DNA from: Paramarasmius palmivorus
Taxonomy: Eukaryota > Basidiomycota > Agaricomycetes > Agaricales > Marasmiaceae
NCBI GenBank assembly: GCA_037176845.1
Contig: JAYKXP010000003.1
Coordinates: 496,001 to 560,000, forward strand
Reading direction: 5' to 3'
DNA: 64,000 nucleotides
The position numbers were made by a program, and so were the translations under genes. A model generated the notes under the pieces. That model did not search any database. It saw only the letters and a program-made list of their open reading frames with translations, and had not been told where the DNA came from. Below are positions 14,260-25,449 of this stretch, piece after piece; within the stretch, counting starts at the first letter, position 1, and each line of letters opens with the position of its first letter.

Positions 14260-14664
14260 GGGACCGTGTGCAAGTGAGTGGTTCGGCCAAGGTTCGGCCG
14301 AGTTTGGGAGTTCATCTATGTATCTATTTCTTCTTCACCACCTTGGCCTTGAAACGTTGACCGCTCGTTCCTTTGCCTATGTCCGCGCTGTATGTATGGC
14401 GAGTTCTAAGTCTATGAGATATCACATGGCTCAACCCTTCTTAATCTTGTCCACTTGCAGCTAGAGATTGTAATCATAACGGGAATCGGGACCTGGGCCC
14501 ATTGCCAATATTCAGCATCGAAGACACGCGCATTTGCGCGGCTTAGGGTTGCGTACAAGTTGCGTAGACACTCGGACAGGCTACCACTGAAAAATCAGGG
14601 AATCATGACAGCCCAATCCAAACTCGAAACATTCGAGAGTCGCGGAGCTGATATCCAAGTTCAG
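14212..14664. repeat. Direct repeat copy A (MDM10 exon 1 start and promoter)
   Basis: About 450 bp similar to 17212-17632, starting at exactly 3,000 bp spacing (both begin ggttgcttt) and ending ccaagttcag. Best-preserved parts are the first ~70 bp (MDM10 first codons), the segment gacacgcgcatttgcgcggc and the last ~120 bp. The two copies enclose the FunK1 kinase gene. Similarity is interrupted by diverged stretches, so the duplication is not recent. Confidence 0.85.
14527..14566. promoter_or_regulatory. Candidate regulatory cluster upstream of MDM10
   Basis: An inverted repeat CGCGCA-TT-TGCGCG (14527-14540) is followed by two direct copies of GTTGCGTA (14548-14555, 14559-14566). The same cluster is conserved in repeat copy B (17498-17535) although flanking sequence has diverged, which suggests constraint. 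The bound factor is unknown. Confidence 0.45.
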
Positions 14665-14793
14665 ATATCTTATAGTATACATAGTGCCGGTACATACACA
14701 ACGATTACGGTAAAATCTAGTGTATCAAAAACAGAAGAACGAACTCAAACCCAGGCAATGCTAGATATCCAATCATCTCCCATCCCCTTTTTT

Positions 14794-16992
14794 TTATCTC
14801 TCTTCCTTCGCAAATGAGGAACTTGTCTTCTCAACTTCCTCAGTCCCAACTTTTCTCTTCCCCCTGGTGGCAGGTGGTGGTCCTTCCACAGGAATAGGTG
14901 GAACCCTGCAAAGACCACCACTAAAAACGACCTTATCATACACCGTTTCGTCTAAGAAATCCGTAAAAATAGTTCGGTGGAGGTCTGCAAAGCAGCTGCC
15001 AGAGGGGAATTCGGGTTTGTCTTCGAGGAGTTCATATTGCGTTTGTAAATAGTCTCCAAGCAAGGAAGCTAGAAACCCGATCGAATCGAAAGCGTTCGGA
15101 AGGTTGTCCAGATACGAGATTCGTTGGTCTTGATCTCGTAAGAACAGTAAGCGCTCGGCTGACATGTTGGGATGAGGGAAGATTTGTCCGCGTATGGCAT
15201 GATGTTCCTTCAGGCGTTCTCCTTCAAGTACCATGCCCTTGGGAAGTTTGGAGAATAGAGTGTAGACCATAATCCACCACACACTCTCCAAGTCATGTAA
15301 ATAATTGAAAACGAAGCGGCTACCTGCAGCTCGCTGCCTGTTACGGGCATTCTGCCATTGGGACCCCAGTAGCAGGGCCCGACTTGGGTGAAGTGCGGTC
15401 GCTTTAGACCTAGAGAGGCTCGTGAAAAGATAGCCTCCTGTTTCCACCTCAACAGCAATGAAGTGAGGAGTTCCCTGTCTGGGTATGAGTTACCCAAGTA
15501 ATACGCAGCGATCATGCACATACCATCTTCACGTCCTGATTTGCCTCCCTAGGTTGGCTGACATCCTTCACATATTCAAGGTCACACAAGTGGACAGAAA
15601 TTTGGCCATTCACGTCGTAGCGGTAGAGAACGTTTCTGGTACTGATGTCCCTATGCACGTAACCAGCAGAGTACATGTACTGGAGAGCTATAAAGGGTAC
15701 GTCAGTTATGGGTCAACGAGAAGGGGAATATTAATCATTGCGCACCTTTGACAACCTGCTTCAGGCATTTCAACAATGTCAGAAGATTAGGAACATCGTC
15801 TAGAGTTGATCCAGCATCTTTCATCAACAGCCGATAGTGGACCTTGCAATCATAGTGTTCACGCACGATATGGCAAAGTTGGTCACGATTGGCGACAGTT
15901 CCAAGTGTATACAGGCCAGGGGTGCGCATTGCGAGGGATGAACCCGAGATCCCGCCCGAAAACACACGCTCAATAGTCAAATCGAAACCCAGTTCGTGCA
16001 AAGTTGCACTACCCAGAGCGAGGATGACTGAGATGACCTGTTTTGCCTCCTAGTAATAATGTTGAGAAGCATTAGCCTTGACGTGCTGCACCATAGGAAC
16101 GCGTACCGTACCTTTTGTAGATCAACCCTGCACGTCACGAACGCATGGGAGCGTGAAAAGAACCAAAATCTGGTGCTCTTGTGTTCAATTGTGATCCCAA
16201 ACATGAATCTACGCGTGAGGTCATACGCCATGATGTGATTGACAGCACCGATAAGCTTGCGAATGTTCTGAATGAAGATTACTGGTGTGAGAATGGCATG
16301 GTGCGCGAAAGAAGAGATTAACTTACCTCTTTCTGGTTGACCCAGTTGTCGTCTTTTCTGTACTCCCCCGGCAGTATGACATCGGATTCGTGGTCCTCAG
16401 CGTGAGGCTCCTTGATGGCACGACTCTCTTTGAGAAGAGCGTAGACGTCTGACTTGTGGCTTTCATGGGTGGCTTCCGACGATCGAGGATTGCTACGAAA
16501 CTTGAATAGGACCTCTCTCCAATGATCCTCCTCTACGAGAACTTGATTTGCTTCGTCTAGCACCGCGTTGAAGCAGTGTGTCAATGGATCGAAGAAATCA
16601 TTTTCGTGAATGGTTGCCGCGGGTTGACCAGCCGAAGTCTGAGATGGCTCGTCCACCTGTTGAGGTGTATTCGCTGATCCTGGCCCGTCTGGTGTCCGTT
16701 GCTGAGATACCTGCTCCTTGTTCTGCTCCTTCTTCCGCCGTCTCTCGTTCTGCTTTCTCCGCTTCCGCTGTTTTCGGCTCTCCTTCCCCTGATCTGCTCG
16801 CCGTTTCTCCAGCTCGTCACATTCCATGGCATCCCACCCCTCCTTAGTGATCACCTTCTTCGCCTTCAGATTATCATAGACTTTTGAGAAAATCTCTTCA
16901 TCGACGGGAGGAAGACACGAGGATAGGAAATACTCCAATGTAACCTGGGGGATGGTCGGACCCATGTACATGTCTTCCATGGCGCTATCCAT
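14794..16992 (-). CDS. FunK1 fungal-type protein kinase
   Basis: A member of the FunK1 family, expanded in mushrooms. The N-terminal region begins MDSAMEDMYMGPTIPQVTLE and includes a Lys/Arg/Glu-rich tract (about 16700-16830). The kinase part shows YVHRDISTRNVLYRYDVNG (catalytic loop with HRD) and VHLCDLEYVKDV in the place of DFG. The last exons have HDLESVWWIMVYTLFSK, typical of the family, then a long C-terminal region ending TSSSFAKEER. A TGA lies in frame just upstream of the first ATG at 16992, supporting this start. Introns are short and splice in frame where checked. The gene sits between two diverged copies of the MDM10 5' region, so it may have arrived with the duplication. Its substrate is unknown. 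Confidence 0.88.
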
Positions 16993-17211
16993 CGTTCAGC
17001 CAGAAGTTGGAAATGAAGTCTTGATCACTTTTTGGCATGTACTTTGGCGTTTCGAGAGCGACTTTGGCGGGTTTAGGGACGCTTGTTGAGGACGAGTCTA
17101 ACAAACAGCTGAATATCATGAATGTGACTTGATTTATATGTACAGTCTCTACAGACACAGAAAACGTGAGGGCATCCAAAATAGACTCACTATTAATCCC
17201 TCTTGTCGATA

Positions 17212-17256
17212 GGTTGCTTTGCAGCTACGGAGAACGTATGAGGCAAATGGGTACAT
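17212..17256 (-). pseudogene. Truncated MDM10 exon 1 fragment
   Basis: Reading from the ATG at 17256, the minus strand codes [15 protein letters not shown], matching MDM10 exon 1 ([16 protein letters not shown]) with one codon missing. Homology then ends, with no splice donor and no later MDM10 exons. It is a relic of the duplication. Confidence 0.75.
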
Positions 17257-17632
17257 GGACCGCACCGTGCAAATGAGTGGCCGGGCGTCTATCTCCTTCC
17301 TTGGCTTCCTCGACGACTAGTGACTCGTTTGAAGTCGTTTCGTTGATTAGATTCATACTGTCTTCCGAACGGTGAGTATCTCAATCCCACGTCTATGATA
17401 TGTTTGGCCCAACCCTTCTCAATCTTATTCACCGCAGCTCAGCGCTCAGGCTGGTAGTAATCATTCGGATCTGGGCCATAGAAGAGCGACGAAGACACGC
17501 GCATTTGCGCGGCTTAGTTGCGTACAAGTTGCGTAGACACCCGAACAAGTCACAAATAAAAATCAGTGAATCATGACAGCCTTATTCAAACTCGAAACGC
17601 TCAAGAGTTGCGGGGCTGATGTCCAAGTTCAG
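17212..17632. repeat. Direct repeat copy B of the MDM10 promoter region
   Basis: Counterpart of 14212-14664. It keeps the inverted repeat CGCGCA-TT-TGCGCG at 17498-17511 and both GTTGCGTA elements at 17517-17524 and 17528-17535. Similarity stops sharply after ccaagttcag. Confidence 0.85.
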
Positions 17633-18013
17633 AGGTTTTGCCGTGATGGTGTTTTTAGGTTACACTGATTCGACAGGTGGTGTTTTTTTTGCTGAGGTCT
17701 GTCTATGTAATATTGAACTAACCAATCTTCTGGTCTTATCCTAGAGAGATGCTCAAAAAACCTGGCGAAGAGCCCATGTACACCACTCGGGGGTTCCGAT
17801 GCAAGTTCTGCTCAGGACCATCATATTCAGGTTCTGTTGTCATGGACGATCTCAAGTGTTGTGCCTGTTACCCATGAAACGGCGTGAGACCTCCGCTTTG
17901 CACCATCTTCAACATCTCATTCACCGTGTTCCTGACTATCAATTACGGCCAGTAGATCTCTATCACCGTCGGTCGGGCTTTCCAAGCTGATGAATCATCG
18001 ACCACACATCTTC

Positions 18014-18020
18014 TATAAAA
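18014..18020 (+). promoter_or_regulatory. TATA box of the small secreted protein gene
   Basis: TATAAAA, 48 bp upstream of the ATG at 18068. It is the clearest TATA box noticed in the window. The close spacing implies a short 5' UTR. Confidence 0.6.
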
Positions 18021-18067
18021 GCTGGAGTTCTTAGTTCTAGGAGACACCACCCCCTACCTCACCCACA

Positions 18068-18582
18068 ATGGTCGCCTTGAAAAGGTACTTACTCAAATCC
18101 TCTGTCTAGCGCACAGTCTTGTCACCTATGGCTCACCCATCGTGTTAGTTTCATCCCTCTCGCCTTCGCGTCCTATGCAGCTGCCCGCATCGGACTCTCA
18201 GGCCCTAACAACCCCAGGGCTGGAGCTCAGTCGGACATTGCCTGGGTCAGCAGCCCCGGAGACGCAGCGAGTTTTACCCTCTTTTTAATGGACGCCGACA
18301 ATCTCCCATTCAGCCTCAAGCAGAACTTCGGCGAGTTCCAGACTGCAGATGGTAGAGCTACGATTACTTTTAATAGTAACCTGCCAAAGTGGGTTTCCAT
18401 TAGCTTTCAAATACTTTTGGTTTTAACCTCGTTCAACAGTAACCTCAACTACATCTTCCGTGCTGTCAACTCGACGTGAGTGGCCGATTATCTTCGCTTT
18501 GATGCATGCTGATGATGGGTCTTACAGTTGGGTTGATTTCGTCTTTGCCGACAGTCCTGTTTTTAGGCTAGCTGCTAACTGA
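18068..18582 (+). CDS. Small secreted protein, unknown
   Basis: Four exons splice to a protein of about 115 residues. Exon 1 codes MVALK and the second starts SFIPLAFASYAAARIGLSG, giving a hydrophobic signal peptide likely cut near the AAA. The mature part has NPRAGAQSDIAWVSSPGDAA, FTLFLMDADNLPFSLKQNFG, ATITFNSNLPNNLNYIFRAV and ends DSPVFRLAAN. The beta-rich pattern with alternating hydrophobics resembles small secreted proteins common in mushrooms. No cysteine is seen in the mature part. No family is assigned. A strong TATA box precedes it, and repeat copy B lies about 430 bp upstream. Confidence 0.7.
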
Positions 18583-18764
18583 GCATGTAGCCCTTATCTC
18601 ACGAGTCACGACATGAATGCAAGTATTTGATCGGAATATGCGACTTCGACTTCAATGAGTACATCGGGATAAACATGGTACAGGACGACTATGATACAAT
18701 GGGCAGAATGCTACTATACATATATACACACCAAAAAATCAGCATCTGAGCGGTCGTGCGACCC

Positions 18765-19629
18765 TTACTCGACCAGCTCCGCAACTCTCTTCTTCATGAG
18801 GACGTTCAATTTGCCTTCGAAGATGTCGGCCAGAGTTTTGCCTTCTTGCTGGCCAATCCACTCAGCCTTTTCATCCTGCGAAAGCTTCTCGACGCGGTCC
18901 AAGGTCTCTATTTCTCTGATGACGGAGCCATCTCCGGGTTGGAGAGTGAGCGCAGCCTGGAGGTCTTCACGAGCTTTCTTAAAATGTCCCAATGCGCAAT
19001 ACGCCTGGCCACGACGAAAGTAGGCTTTTGTTTCATTGTACTCGCGCTCCAATGTATACGATGCATCGTCGACAGCGACTGTATATAGCTTCAATTCTAA
19101 GGAAACCTTGGGTGAATAACGAACCAATAAATTGAGGAAAGACTTACTCAAAGCAGCTGCGGCCCTGTTGAGCGTGTAGAGTGGCTCCTGCGGGCTGTAC
19201 TCCGTGCACGCTGAATAGATAACAAACGCATCCTGATATTCTCCCTTTTTGAATGCATCGTTACCAAAAGTCTTCAACTTTGCGCTTTTCGCATCGGCTT
19301 CAGCCCACTCCCTCTTTTCACGCATCATTCGCGCCCTGGGATCTTCTCCAGTTCGCTCGCATTCTTCCAGATCATTTTGTACCATGTCGAGAAGGAACTT
19401 CATTTTGGAAGGATCACCAAACAGTTTTTCAAACTGTTTCCCAGACAATGGGCTGGTGCCATTCTGAATTCTGGCTTGGACACCGTCTGCACCGAGATTG
19501 TATGATGCTGTTTACACCCAACGCGGTCAAATGAGTGTTGACAGTGGGCAGTGTAGATTAGATGAACTACAAACCAGGATCAAAGGGATTCAAAGCATCC
19601 CCAGTCTTGTACTTTTCTTCGAGGTTCAT
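18765..19629 (-). CDS. TPR protein, co-chaperone-like
   Basis: Three exons code about 260 residues. The first is MNLEEKYKTGDALNPFDP; the second carries GTSPLSGKQFEKLFGDPSKM, a charged helix, then the first TPR (KTFGNDAFKKGEYQDAFVIY) and second TPR (YTLNRAAAALKLKLYTVAVD). The third has KAYFRRGQAYCALGHFKKAR and LQAALTLQPGDGSV, then a helical tail with an R-x-E-K-L-type pattern. The residues that form a carboxylate clamp for Hsp70/Hsp90 tails are all visible: K and N of KTFGN, N of LNRAA, K and R of KAYFRR. A role as chaperone adaptor is therefore likely but inferred. The start is shared with a 103-bp divergent promoter facing the PPR-like gene. Confidence 0.8.
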
Positions 19630-19732
19630 GATGGACAAGTTCAAGTTGAACGCGTGGATGGTGACATGACGACATGGCGTTCCGACTTTACCACGTAGCA
19701 CGTGGAAACTTTTTTCGTTCTTGACCGCTGTG
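19630..19732. promoter_or_regulatory. Compact divergent promoter TPR/PPR-like genes
   Basis: 103 bp between the start codons of the TPR gene (-) and the mitochondrial PPR-like gene (+). It includes a CACGTAGCACGTG stretch at about 19691-19703 with an E-box-like CACGTG. Confidence 0.45.
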
Positions 19733-21619
19733 ATGAGAGTGGGGGTGCAAAGACTTGGTCGACATTATTTCTCTTCGGCAGGTCCTGTTTCTCGTCAGCT
19801 TACTCTCCTAGAACACTCCATTTCTACAGAACCTCCATCCACAGTCTACAGTCGATATATCGCAGCCCTCAACACCCTTGGAGACGTTCCACTACCAATT
19901 CACCGCGCCGTCCTCCGAAAATGCACTCCAGCAGCACAAGAACTTCGTGCTATGTCAAACAGCAGCATCAAGCATCGCACATTCCGCCACTTGCCTCAAT
20001 ATGAGGCACGGTTGCAAACGGTTATGCGTAACATTCGCGCGCAAGGTGGAAGCACACCGGCGGACTATAGATTTGTCCTCGAGCAGTTTGCGGCCACCGG
20101 AAACTATGAGGCGTCGTTGAAGGTGTTACGCGAAATGTCTCAGACATGCAAACCAGATACACACACCTATTCCTTGTGTCTTCAGGCTTTGGCCAGGGCA
20201 CTCACGCTACCTAGTCCGACGGGCGAACACGGGGAGTTTCAACGCAAGGTGCAGAAGCAAAGTCAGGATTACCGGTTAACGCTCTTAAGAGCAGCTCGTT
20301 CCACGCTCCGTAGCCTCACCAAGGATATGGAAGATAGGGATGTCCCCTTCACCCCAATAACTCTGGATTTAACACTTCGTATCATGAAGGAGACCTCCGA
20401 CCGTGCAGGTTTCGAGACCCTGCTCCAGACTGGGTACGGAATCGATGTTTCGTATCCTGATCAGGCACCTCTCAATGGTGGCAAAGGTCTTTTCCCCTTG
20501 AGCACAGATGCGTTAAATGTCATCCTCGACTTTTATGCTCAGGAGCGGGACATTTCAAAGCTTATCCAAATGTTTGAGGTCCTTACCAATCCCCTTCCCC
20601 ATTCGGTCACCCATTACTCTCCCAATTCCTTCGACGGCGAAGACGACGATGATTTCGGTGTCCCATCCGAAGACACGAGTCAATGGTCTCCACCTGCCGC
20701 TTTACCAAACACCACCTCATTCCAGATAATGCTGAAAGCATTCAAGGATGAGCATCGTCCTGCCTTGGCGAGACATTACCTTCTCCAGGCAATGGAACTC
20801 TCTTACTCATTTTACGCAAAAATCCGACATGAACTTGTCAACACTCCAAACCAACACCTTCCCTCACCTTCATCATCACCATATATCATACATGCACCGA
20901 AAGTATCGGTCACATACGATATGTTCTCTGGTCTCCTGGGCTCGGAGCGTCCACGTCTTATCCTATGGGCAAGGCATAAATTATTACAGGAAATCCGGAG
21001 AAAGCGGGAAGAATATGCATGGTTCATTGGCTGGTGGCAAGGTCTGGAGCGTGCAGGTGCTGCGTCGTTGGGTATACCAGGCAGCCCATCGCTGTCTGGC
21101 ACGTATGTTCCACTGAATCCTTACAAAGTCCGGTGGAGACCAGAGCAGAAGATACCCCAATACTCCCGGGGTTACCTTTCAGCTGCTTTTAGCCACCTAA
21201 CTGAAAAGCCGCTTTCGCTCCCGTTACATCTCAGGATATTGCAAAAAGATCTTAGAGAGATGACCGACCTCCTAGAGCGTGTCAATCAACGAGACCAGGG
21301 CGAGAAGGATGCTCGGAACGAAGAGGCACCGATGGAGTCCGGACTGTCTACAGAAATGGAGAATCTGGACGGAAAGGAAGATGAACCAGGGTATTTGGGT
21401 CCCGGTAGGCGAATACTGCGTGTCCGGGAGTTTCCATCGCGCTATTCACCTTCTGATGAGCACGAATTGCGACAGCCAAAGCCAACAAAAGAGATTAGCG
21501 GTATGAAAGGCCTCATGGGTAGAATGGGGGTTGTAAGCAGTCGAAAAGAGGATAATCACGCGCCAATTAGGGCGAAGGTAAAGAAGGGCCGGAGGCTGTA
21601 TGAGCTCGTGAGGACATAA
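19733..21619 (+). CDS. Mitochondrial PPR-like protein
   Basis: Intronless frame of 628 residues from the first ATG (19733); the frame is open a few codons upstream but only through TTG. The N-terminus MRVGVQRLGRHYFSSAG is rich in Arg and Ser and looks like a mitochondrial targeting sequence. Helical repeat pairs resemble pentatricopeptide repeats: TPADYRFVLEQFAATGNYEA then LKVLREMSQTCKPDTHTYS, and later TDALNVILDFYAQERDISKL. An Asp/Glu loop and Pro-rich linker separate it from a C-terminal basic region. Family knowledge: such proteins act on organellar RNA; the target is unknown. No catalytic motif is visible. Confidence 0.75.
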   Translation: MRVGVQRLGRHYFSSAGPVSRQLTLLEHSISTEPPSTVYSRYIAALNTLGDVPLPIHRAVLRKCTPAAQELRAMSNSSIKHRTFRHLPQYEARLQTVMRNIRAQGGSTPADYRFVLEQFAATGNYEASLKVLREMSQTCKPDTHTYSLCLQALARALTLPSPTGEHGEFQRKVQKQSQDYRLTLLRAARSTLRSLTKDMEDRDVPFTPITLDLTLRIMKETSDRAGFETLLQTGYGIDVSYPDQAPLNGGKGLFPLSTDALNVILDFYAQERDISKLIQMFEVLTNPLPHSVTHYSPNSFDGEDDDDFGVPSEDTSQWSPPAALPNTTSFQIMLKAFKDEHRPALARHYLLQAMELSYSFYAKIRHELVNTPNQHLPSPSSSPYIIHAPKVSVTYDMFSGLLGSERPRLILWARHKLLQEIRRKREEYAWFIGWWQGLERAGAASLGIPGSPSLSGTYVPLNPYKVRWRPEQKIPQYSRGYLSAAFSHLTEKPLSLPLHLRILQKDLREMTDLLERVNQRDQGEKDARNEEAPMESGLSTEMENLDGKEDEPGYLGPGRRILRVREFPSRYSPSDEHELRQPKPTKEISGMKGLMGRMGVVSSRKEDNHAPIRAKVKKGRRLYELVRT

Positions 21620-21834
21620 CGTCTGTCGGATAGTACGTCGCCCGGATACCCACTACTTTATCATATATCCTAGTCATTTCGCATAGACCATCTTCATAAC
21701 CTGTATTGCTACATTGAGCTACAATGCGATGCTGATCAAGAATACGAATACAAATGCTAATAATGCGATCTAAACCATAGCGGAAAACAGAAGAACACGA
21801 TAGCAATACAATCAGACAACCAGGAACATACGCT

Positions 21835-23544
21835 CTAATGCACCTTGCCCTTTTCATTTCCTTGTTCCTTGACAACTTTCTCCATTCCATCCAGCCATAG
21901 CTCAGGTTCCATTCCGCCACCTACCGTTGGGGAATTAGAATCACCCTTGCCAGTATATCGCAGACAACTTACCTGCTTTAGAAAATAACGCCGAAGATCC
22001 TGACAGAGACCTGGCCATTGCCAATACTGGGAGCCTTCTCAATGCACGTCCGCTCAGCTCTTGTTCTCGGCATTTAGTTGCAAGGCCCAGCAGACGGAGT
22101 GCCAGATACCGCTCCCTGTCGCTATTGGCATTCATCGAGCTGGATGTTTGCGTACGTTCGTACATGAGGGCTTTTTGAAGAGGCGGCACCATCTGTATAA
22201 TGTTATCTTGGGTTATTGTACTTGATTACTTTTTAATGGAAGCTACTCACGGTCGATGAAACGATTCCTCGTTTGACTATCTCTGTCAAACAGGTCCTCA
22301 AAATCTCATACACGGCTTCACGAGGTGGAAGGTCGATATATTGGACAATATCCGCTCGGTCAATGAAGGCGCTGTCTATTGGAGTAATCAGTCTAGGGGG
22401 CGAACATATGGGATAGGAAAGTTGTACCAATAGCCTTCACGAGGTTACTCGTCGACATGATAAGGACGTTTTTACGGTGTTTCAGTTTATCGAGTTGGGT
22501 CAAGAGGGCATTCACCACCTGCGGTTTCGCTAAGCATACGCAGCACGCAATGAGCGTAACTAACACGCACCCGTAGACCGTCAGACGGCTCTGTTCCAGC
22601 CATTGCTCCAGCCCGTGCAGCAGTCAATGATTCTACTTCATCTGATTCGGGGTCAAACAAACGCACTGTAAAGAGAAAAGAGACACCACCCACCTATGAG
22701 TACGACTAAAAAGGCCTCCTCCTCGTCCGCCAACTCGGTTATACTCGTGAATAGTCTTTGAACCAGCTTGCCTGACTCAGAGAACCATTTGCTGAACAAT
22801 GAATGAGAGTTGATTTCTAGCAATCTTCCGTGCGAGTAGCGTTCTGACAGTCGTATTGATAGCTTCTGTGCGAGAGCCCGACATAAGCTAGTTTTACCGG
22901 TCCCGGGAGGCCCGTGAAGAAGGACAACACGGTTCCACGATACCAAGTTGACTGTGTCGCCATGATGAGCGCATAAATGTGAAGAGAAAAGATAGGAACG
23001 TACAGTCTACTTCAGCATCACTGAACACCAAAGTAGCCTGTATATAATCCAGTAGCTTCATCTTCACATCGTCCTCATAAATCAAGCTCTCCCAAAGACC
23101 TTCCCAGGCTCTGCACGGTAGTTCCCTGACTGTCGCAGCCATCGTATCATCGTCCCCTTCACCTCCTTCTCCGCCTGCATTAGAGAATTCCTGATAATCG
23201 TCCCCTTCAGACGGCTGGTACACGTGGATACTGAGAAGCATGTCATCGAGAGGCAATGAGGCTGAATGGCATCCACTTGGAGGATCGGAAGTAGCAATTT
23301 TCTCAACAGATGATTCTAGTTCTGGAATATCTGACCATCCAGAGAGGGTGGACGACAGGTTGAGCCGACTGAAGGAGTGCAACCAAGTGTGAACACGAGT
23401 TCGTATGGTGTCGAAACGGGCAGTTGACCTAGGCTTGAGGCGAACTTCGACTGCCAAGGGTTCATTTGAGAAAGAAAATGCATGAGGCAACTACGCACTG
23501 TGGATAGACCATTTTTGCTTGGACATATCGATATCGGGGCCCAT
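21835..23544 (-). CDS. PCH2: Pachytene checkpoint AAA+ ATPase Pch2/TRIP13
   Basis: Pch2/TRIP13 is a AAA+ remodeller of HORMA-domain proteins in meiotic and spindle checkpoints. The core has [20 protein letters not shown] (Walker A), then [14 protein letters not shown] and [20 protein letters not shown], Walker [22 protein letters not shown], and [20 protein letters not shown]. The C-terminal lid has [15 protein letters not shown]. Exon 1 is [15 protein letters not shown] (from 23544). A 48-nt intron (gtgcgt...ggcag) joins it to [19 protein letters not shown], which aligns with the human N-terminus (VHVEV). Without that intron the frame hits TAG. The last exon ends EKGKVH. The protein is about 420 residues, normal for the family. 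Confidence 0.93.
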
Positions 23545-23783
23545 CGTGGTGGTTTGACGCGACGAGTTCCGTGAGAACAACACGCGTCGCGTACATGTCA
23601 GTACACCTCAAGCACATGTCGCATAGGAAATCCATCACTTTCAGAAGACAAGCATAGAAAATAGAGCTTGATACAGTATTTCAGCCGGATTTACAGTAAT
23701 GTACATTGAACGACATTAATAGCATCTTGCTTCGTACGTTGACATCTTCGAATGCACGAACTACTCTCTGCCTTCAAACTTGC

Positions 23784-25449
23784 TCATGTTCTCCACCTGA
23801 ACGCAGGATGCTGCCAATCCAAGTCCTCGATCTGCTTTTGATCCAAACCGGCCAGTTCGGCGTCTACATTCCTGTTCTTTCGCTTTCTATTGTCCGCGTG
23901 CATCCAAAACATCAGCCCGATGGCAATGAGCCATGTTACACTCGAAGTTGCAAGGTTCAATCCATTTCCGATGTGGTAGTCTGGTCCGTCGAATGGCAAG
24001 AATGACCATGTCGCAATCAAGCCGCCAACATTTCCCATCATCACGTTCATACCAATCGCGGACGAACGAGCCGTATCGGAGACTACATTAGCAGAAACCT
24101 GGGCATTACAGAGTGGACCAAAGATGAATGCACCACTGGCGATGAGGAATGTGGCCGCGTAGCGGACTTGCGGATCCTTGGAAGCAAGGAACATGATGTA
24201 CCCGGCCATGACCATAGGGACGCCAATAATGAAGAAGATGTTCCGTTTGTCGTACCTCCAGCTGAGGAGGGGAAAGAACAAAACAAAGAAGCCCCCCAGA
24301 ACATACGGCGGTACTGTGTGGAGTTGTTGCGAAACAACAGAACTTTGTGGGTAAATCGTCCTCACAATCGTCGGGAGGAAGAAGGCTAGACCTTGAACGG
24401 TGATGTTGTTCAGGAGGAACATAGCCGATGTCGCAAGGGTAACGGGACTGCAAATTCCGCGAAGCGTCTTCTTTACGTCGAGCTTATCCAAAACTTCCGT
24501 CTGACCAACTCGTTCAGACTTTACGCGTGCAATGGCGAGCTCCTTCTCCTCTGGGGTGAGCCATATAGCTGTGGCAGGTCGGTCCGTGAGGGTGAAGAAT
24601 GCAATAATCGATAATATGCAGGTGATAATGCCTTCGATAGCGAAAATCATCCGCCATTGACGTAAACCGCCAAAGTGGTCGAGCTTGAGAATCGCCGAAG
24701 CTGTTCCACAGTATGAGTAAATGTAGGCAGACTCCACTATCGGGACAGGACGAACCTAACAGCCCTCCAAATGCACCTGCAAGCGGTGCCATGACCATGT
24801 ACTGTAAGAGATGTCAGGTTATTGTCTCGATAAGTATGAATATGGACGAACCAAGCCAAGCCTAAACGATAGCTCGCTTCGTCTGTACCACCTAGATAGA
24901 TAGTATGCAATTCCGGGTAGCATCCCAGCTTCCAGTGCCCCGAGGAGAAACCTAACTCCCGATGCGGCATGAATATCCTTTACCAAACCGGTGAACACCG
25001 AAACGAGACCAAATCCAAGCGAGGTGGCAGGGAGAAACCATCCTGGGCCAATCCATTTACATGCCATAGTAGCGGGAATCTCGAAGAGGATGTATGATAT
25101 GTAGAAAACGGTCAAGACGCGGTTGTAGTCATATCCTTGAAGACCAAGGTCACGTTCAAACCCAGCAAGCCTCGCATTACCTGCGATAGATCGTGTTAGT
25201 ACACGCCCTGAACGAGACATGAAGACGGTGGAAACACTCACCAATGTTGGCACGATCAATAAAGCAGAACAAGTACAACAGAGAAACGGTCGGCACGATA
25301 TACAGGTCGATTTTCATGCGGAGTCTGGCCTCGGCTTTGGGATCGAATTGAAGTAGGGATTGTCCATACTGGTCAGTAGCGACTTGACCTATTTTCGTCT
25401 CTGCTACTTCGTGGGTTTCGATTTCGCCTTTGATGTCGTCGGACGACAT
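23784..25449 (-). CDS. MFS permease, Dal5/allantoate-type (copy 1)
   Basis: Anion:cation symporter family transporter, of the kind that takes up allantoate, nicotinate, pantothenate or related organic anions across the plasma membrane. The N-terminus MSSDDIKGEIETHEVAET precedes LRMKIDLYIVPTVSLLYLFC and FIDRANIG, the family hallmark at helix 1. Later segments include GVRFLLGALEAGMLPGIAYY with LSRWYRRSELSFR, and the exon coding MVMAPLAGAFGGLL. Helices 7-12 are in the long last exon ending DLDWQHPAFRWRT. About 12 hydrophobic segments are seen, size about 490 residues. Introns are 45-60 nt. It is a tandem paralogue of the next gene, with shared exon structure. The substrate cannot be told from sequence. 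Confidence 0.9.

Larger units (their letters stand above)
16993..18067. other. Intergenic region with repeat copy B and secreted-protein promoter
   Basis: 1,075 bp without an intact gene. It holds the FunK1 upstream region, the second copy of the MDM10 5' region (17212-17632), a stretch of no recognised content (17633-18000) and a TATA box before the small secreted protein gene. A frame at 16985-17179 on the minus strand overlaps the FunK1 start and may be non-coding. Confidence 0.5.
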
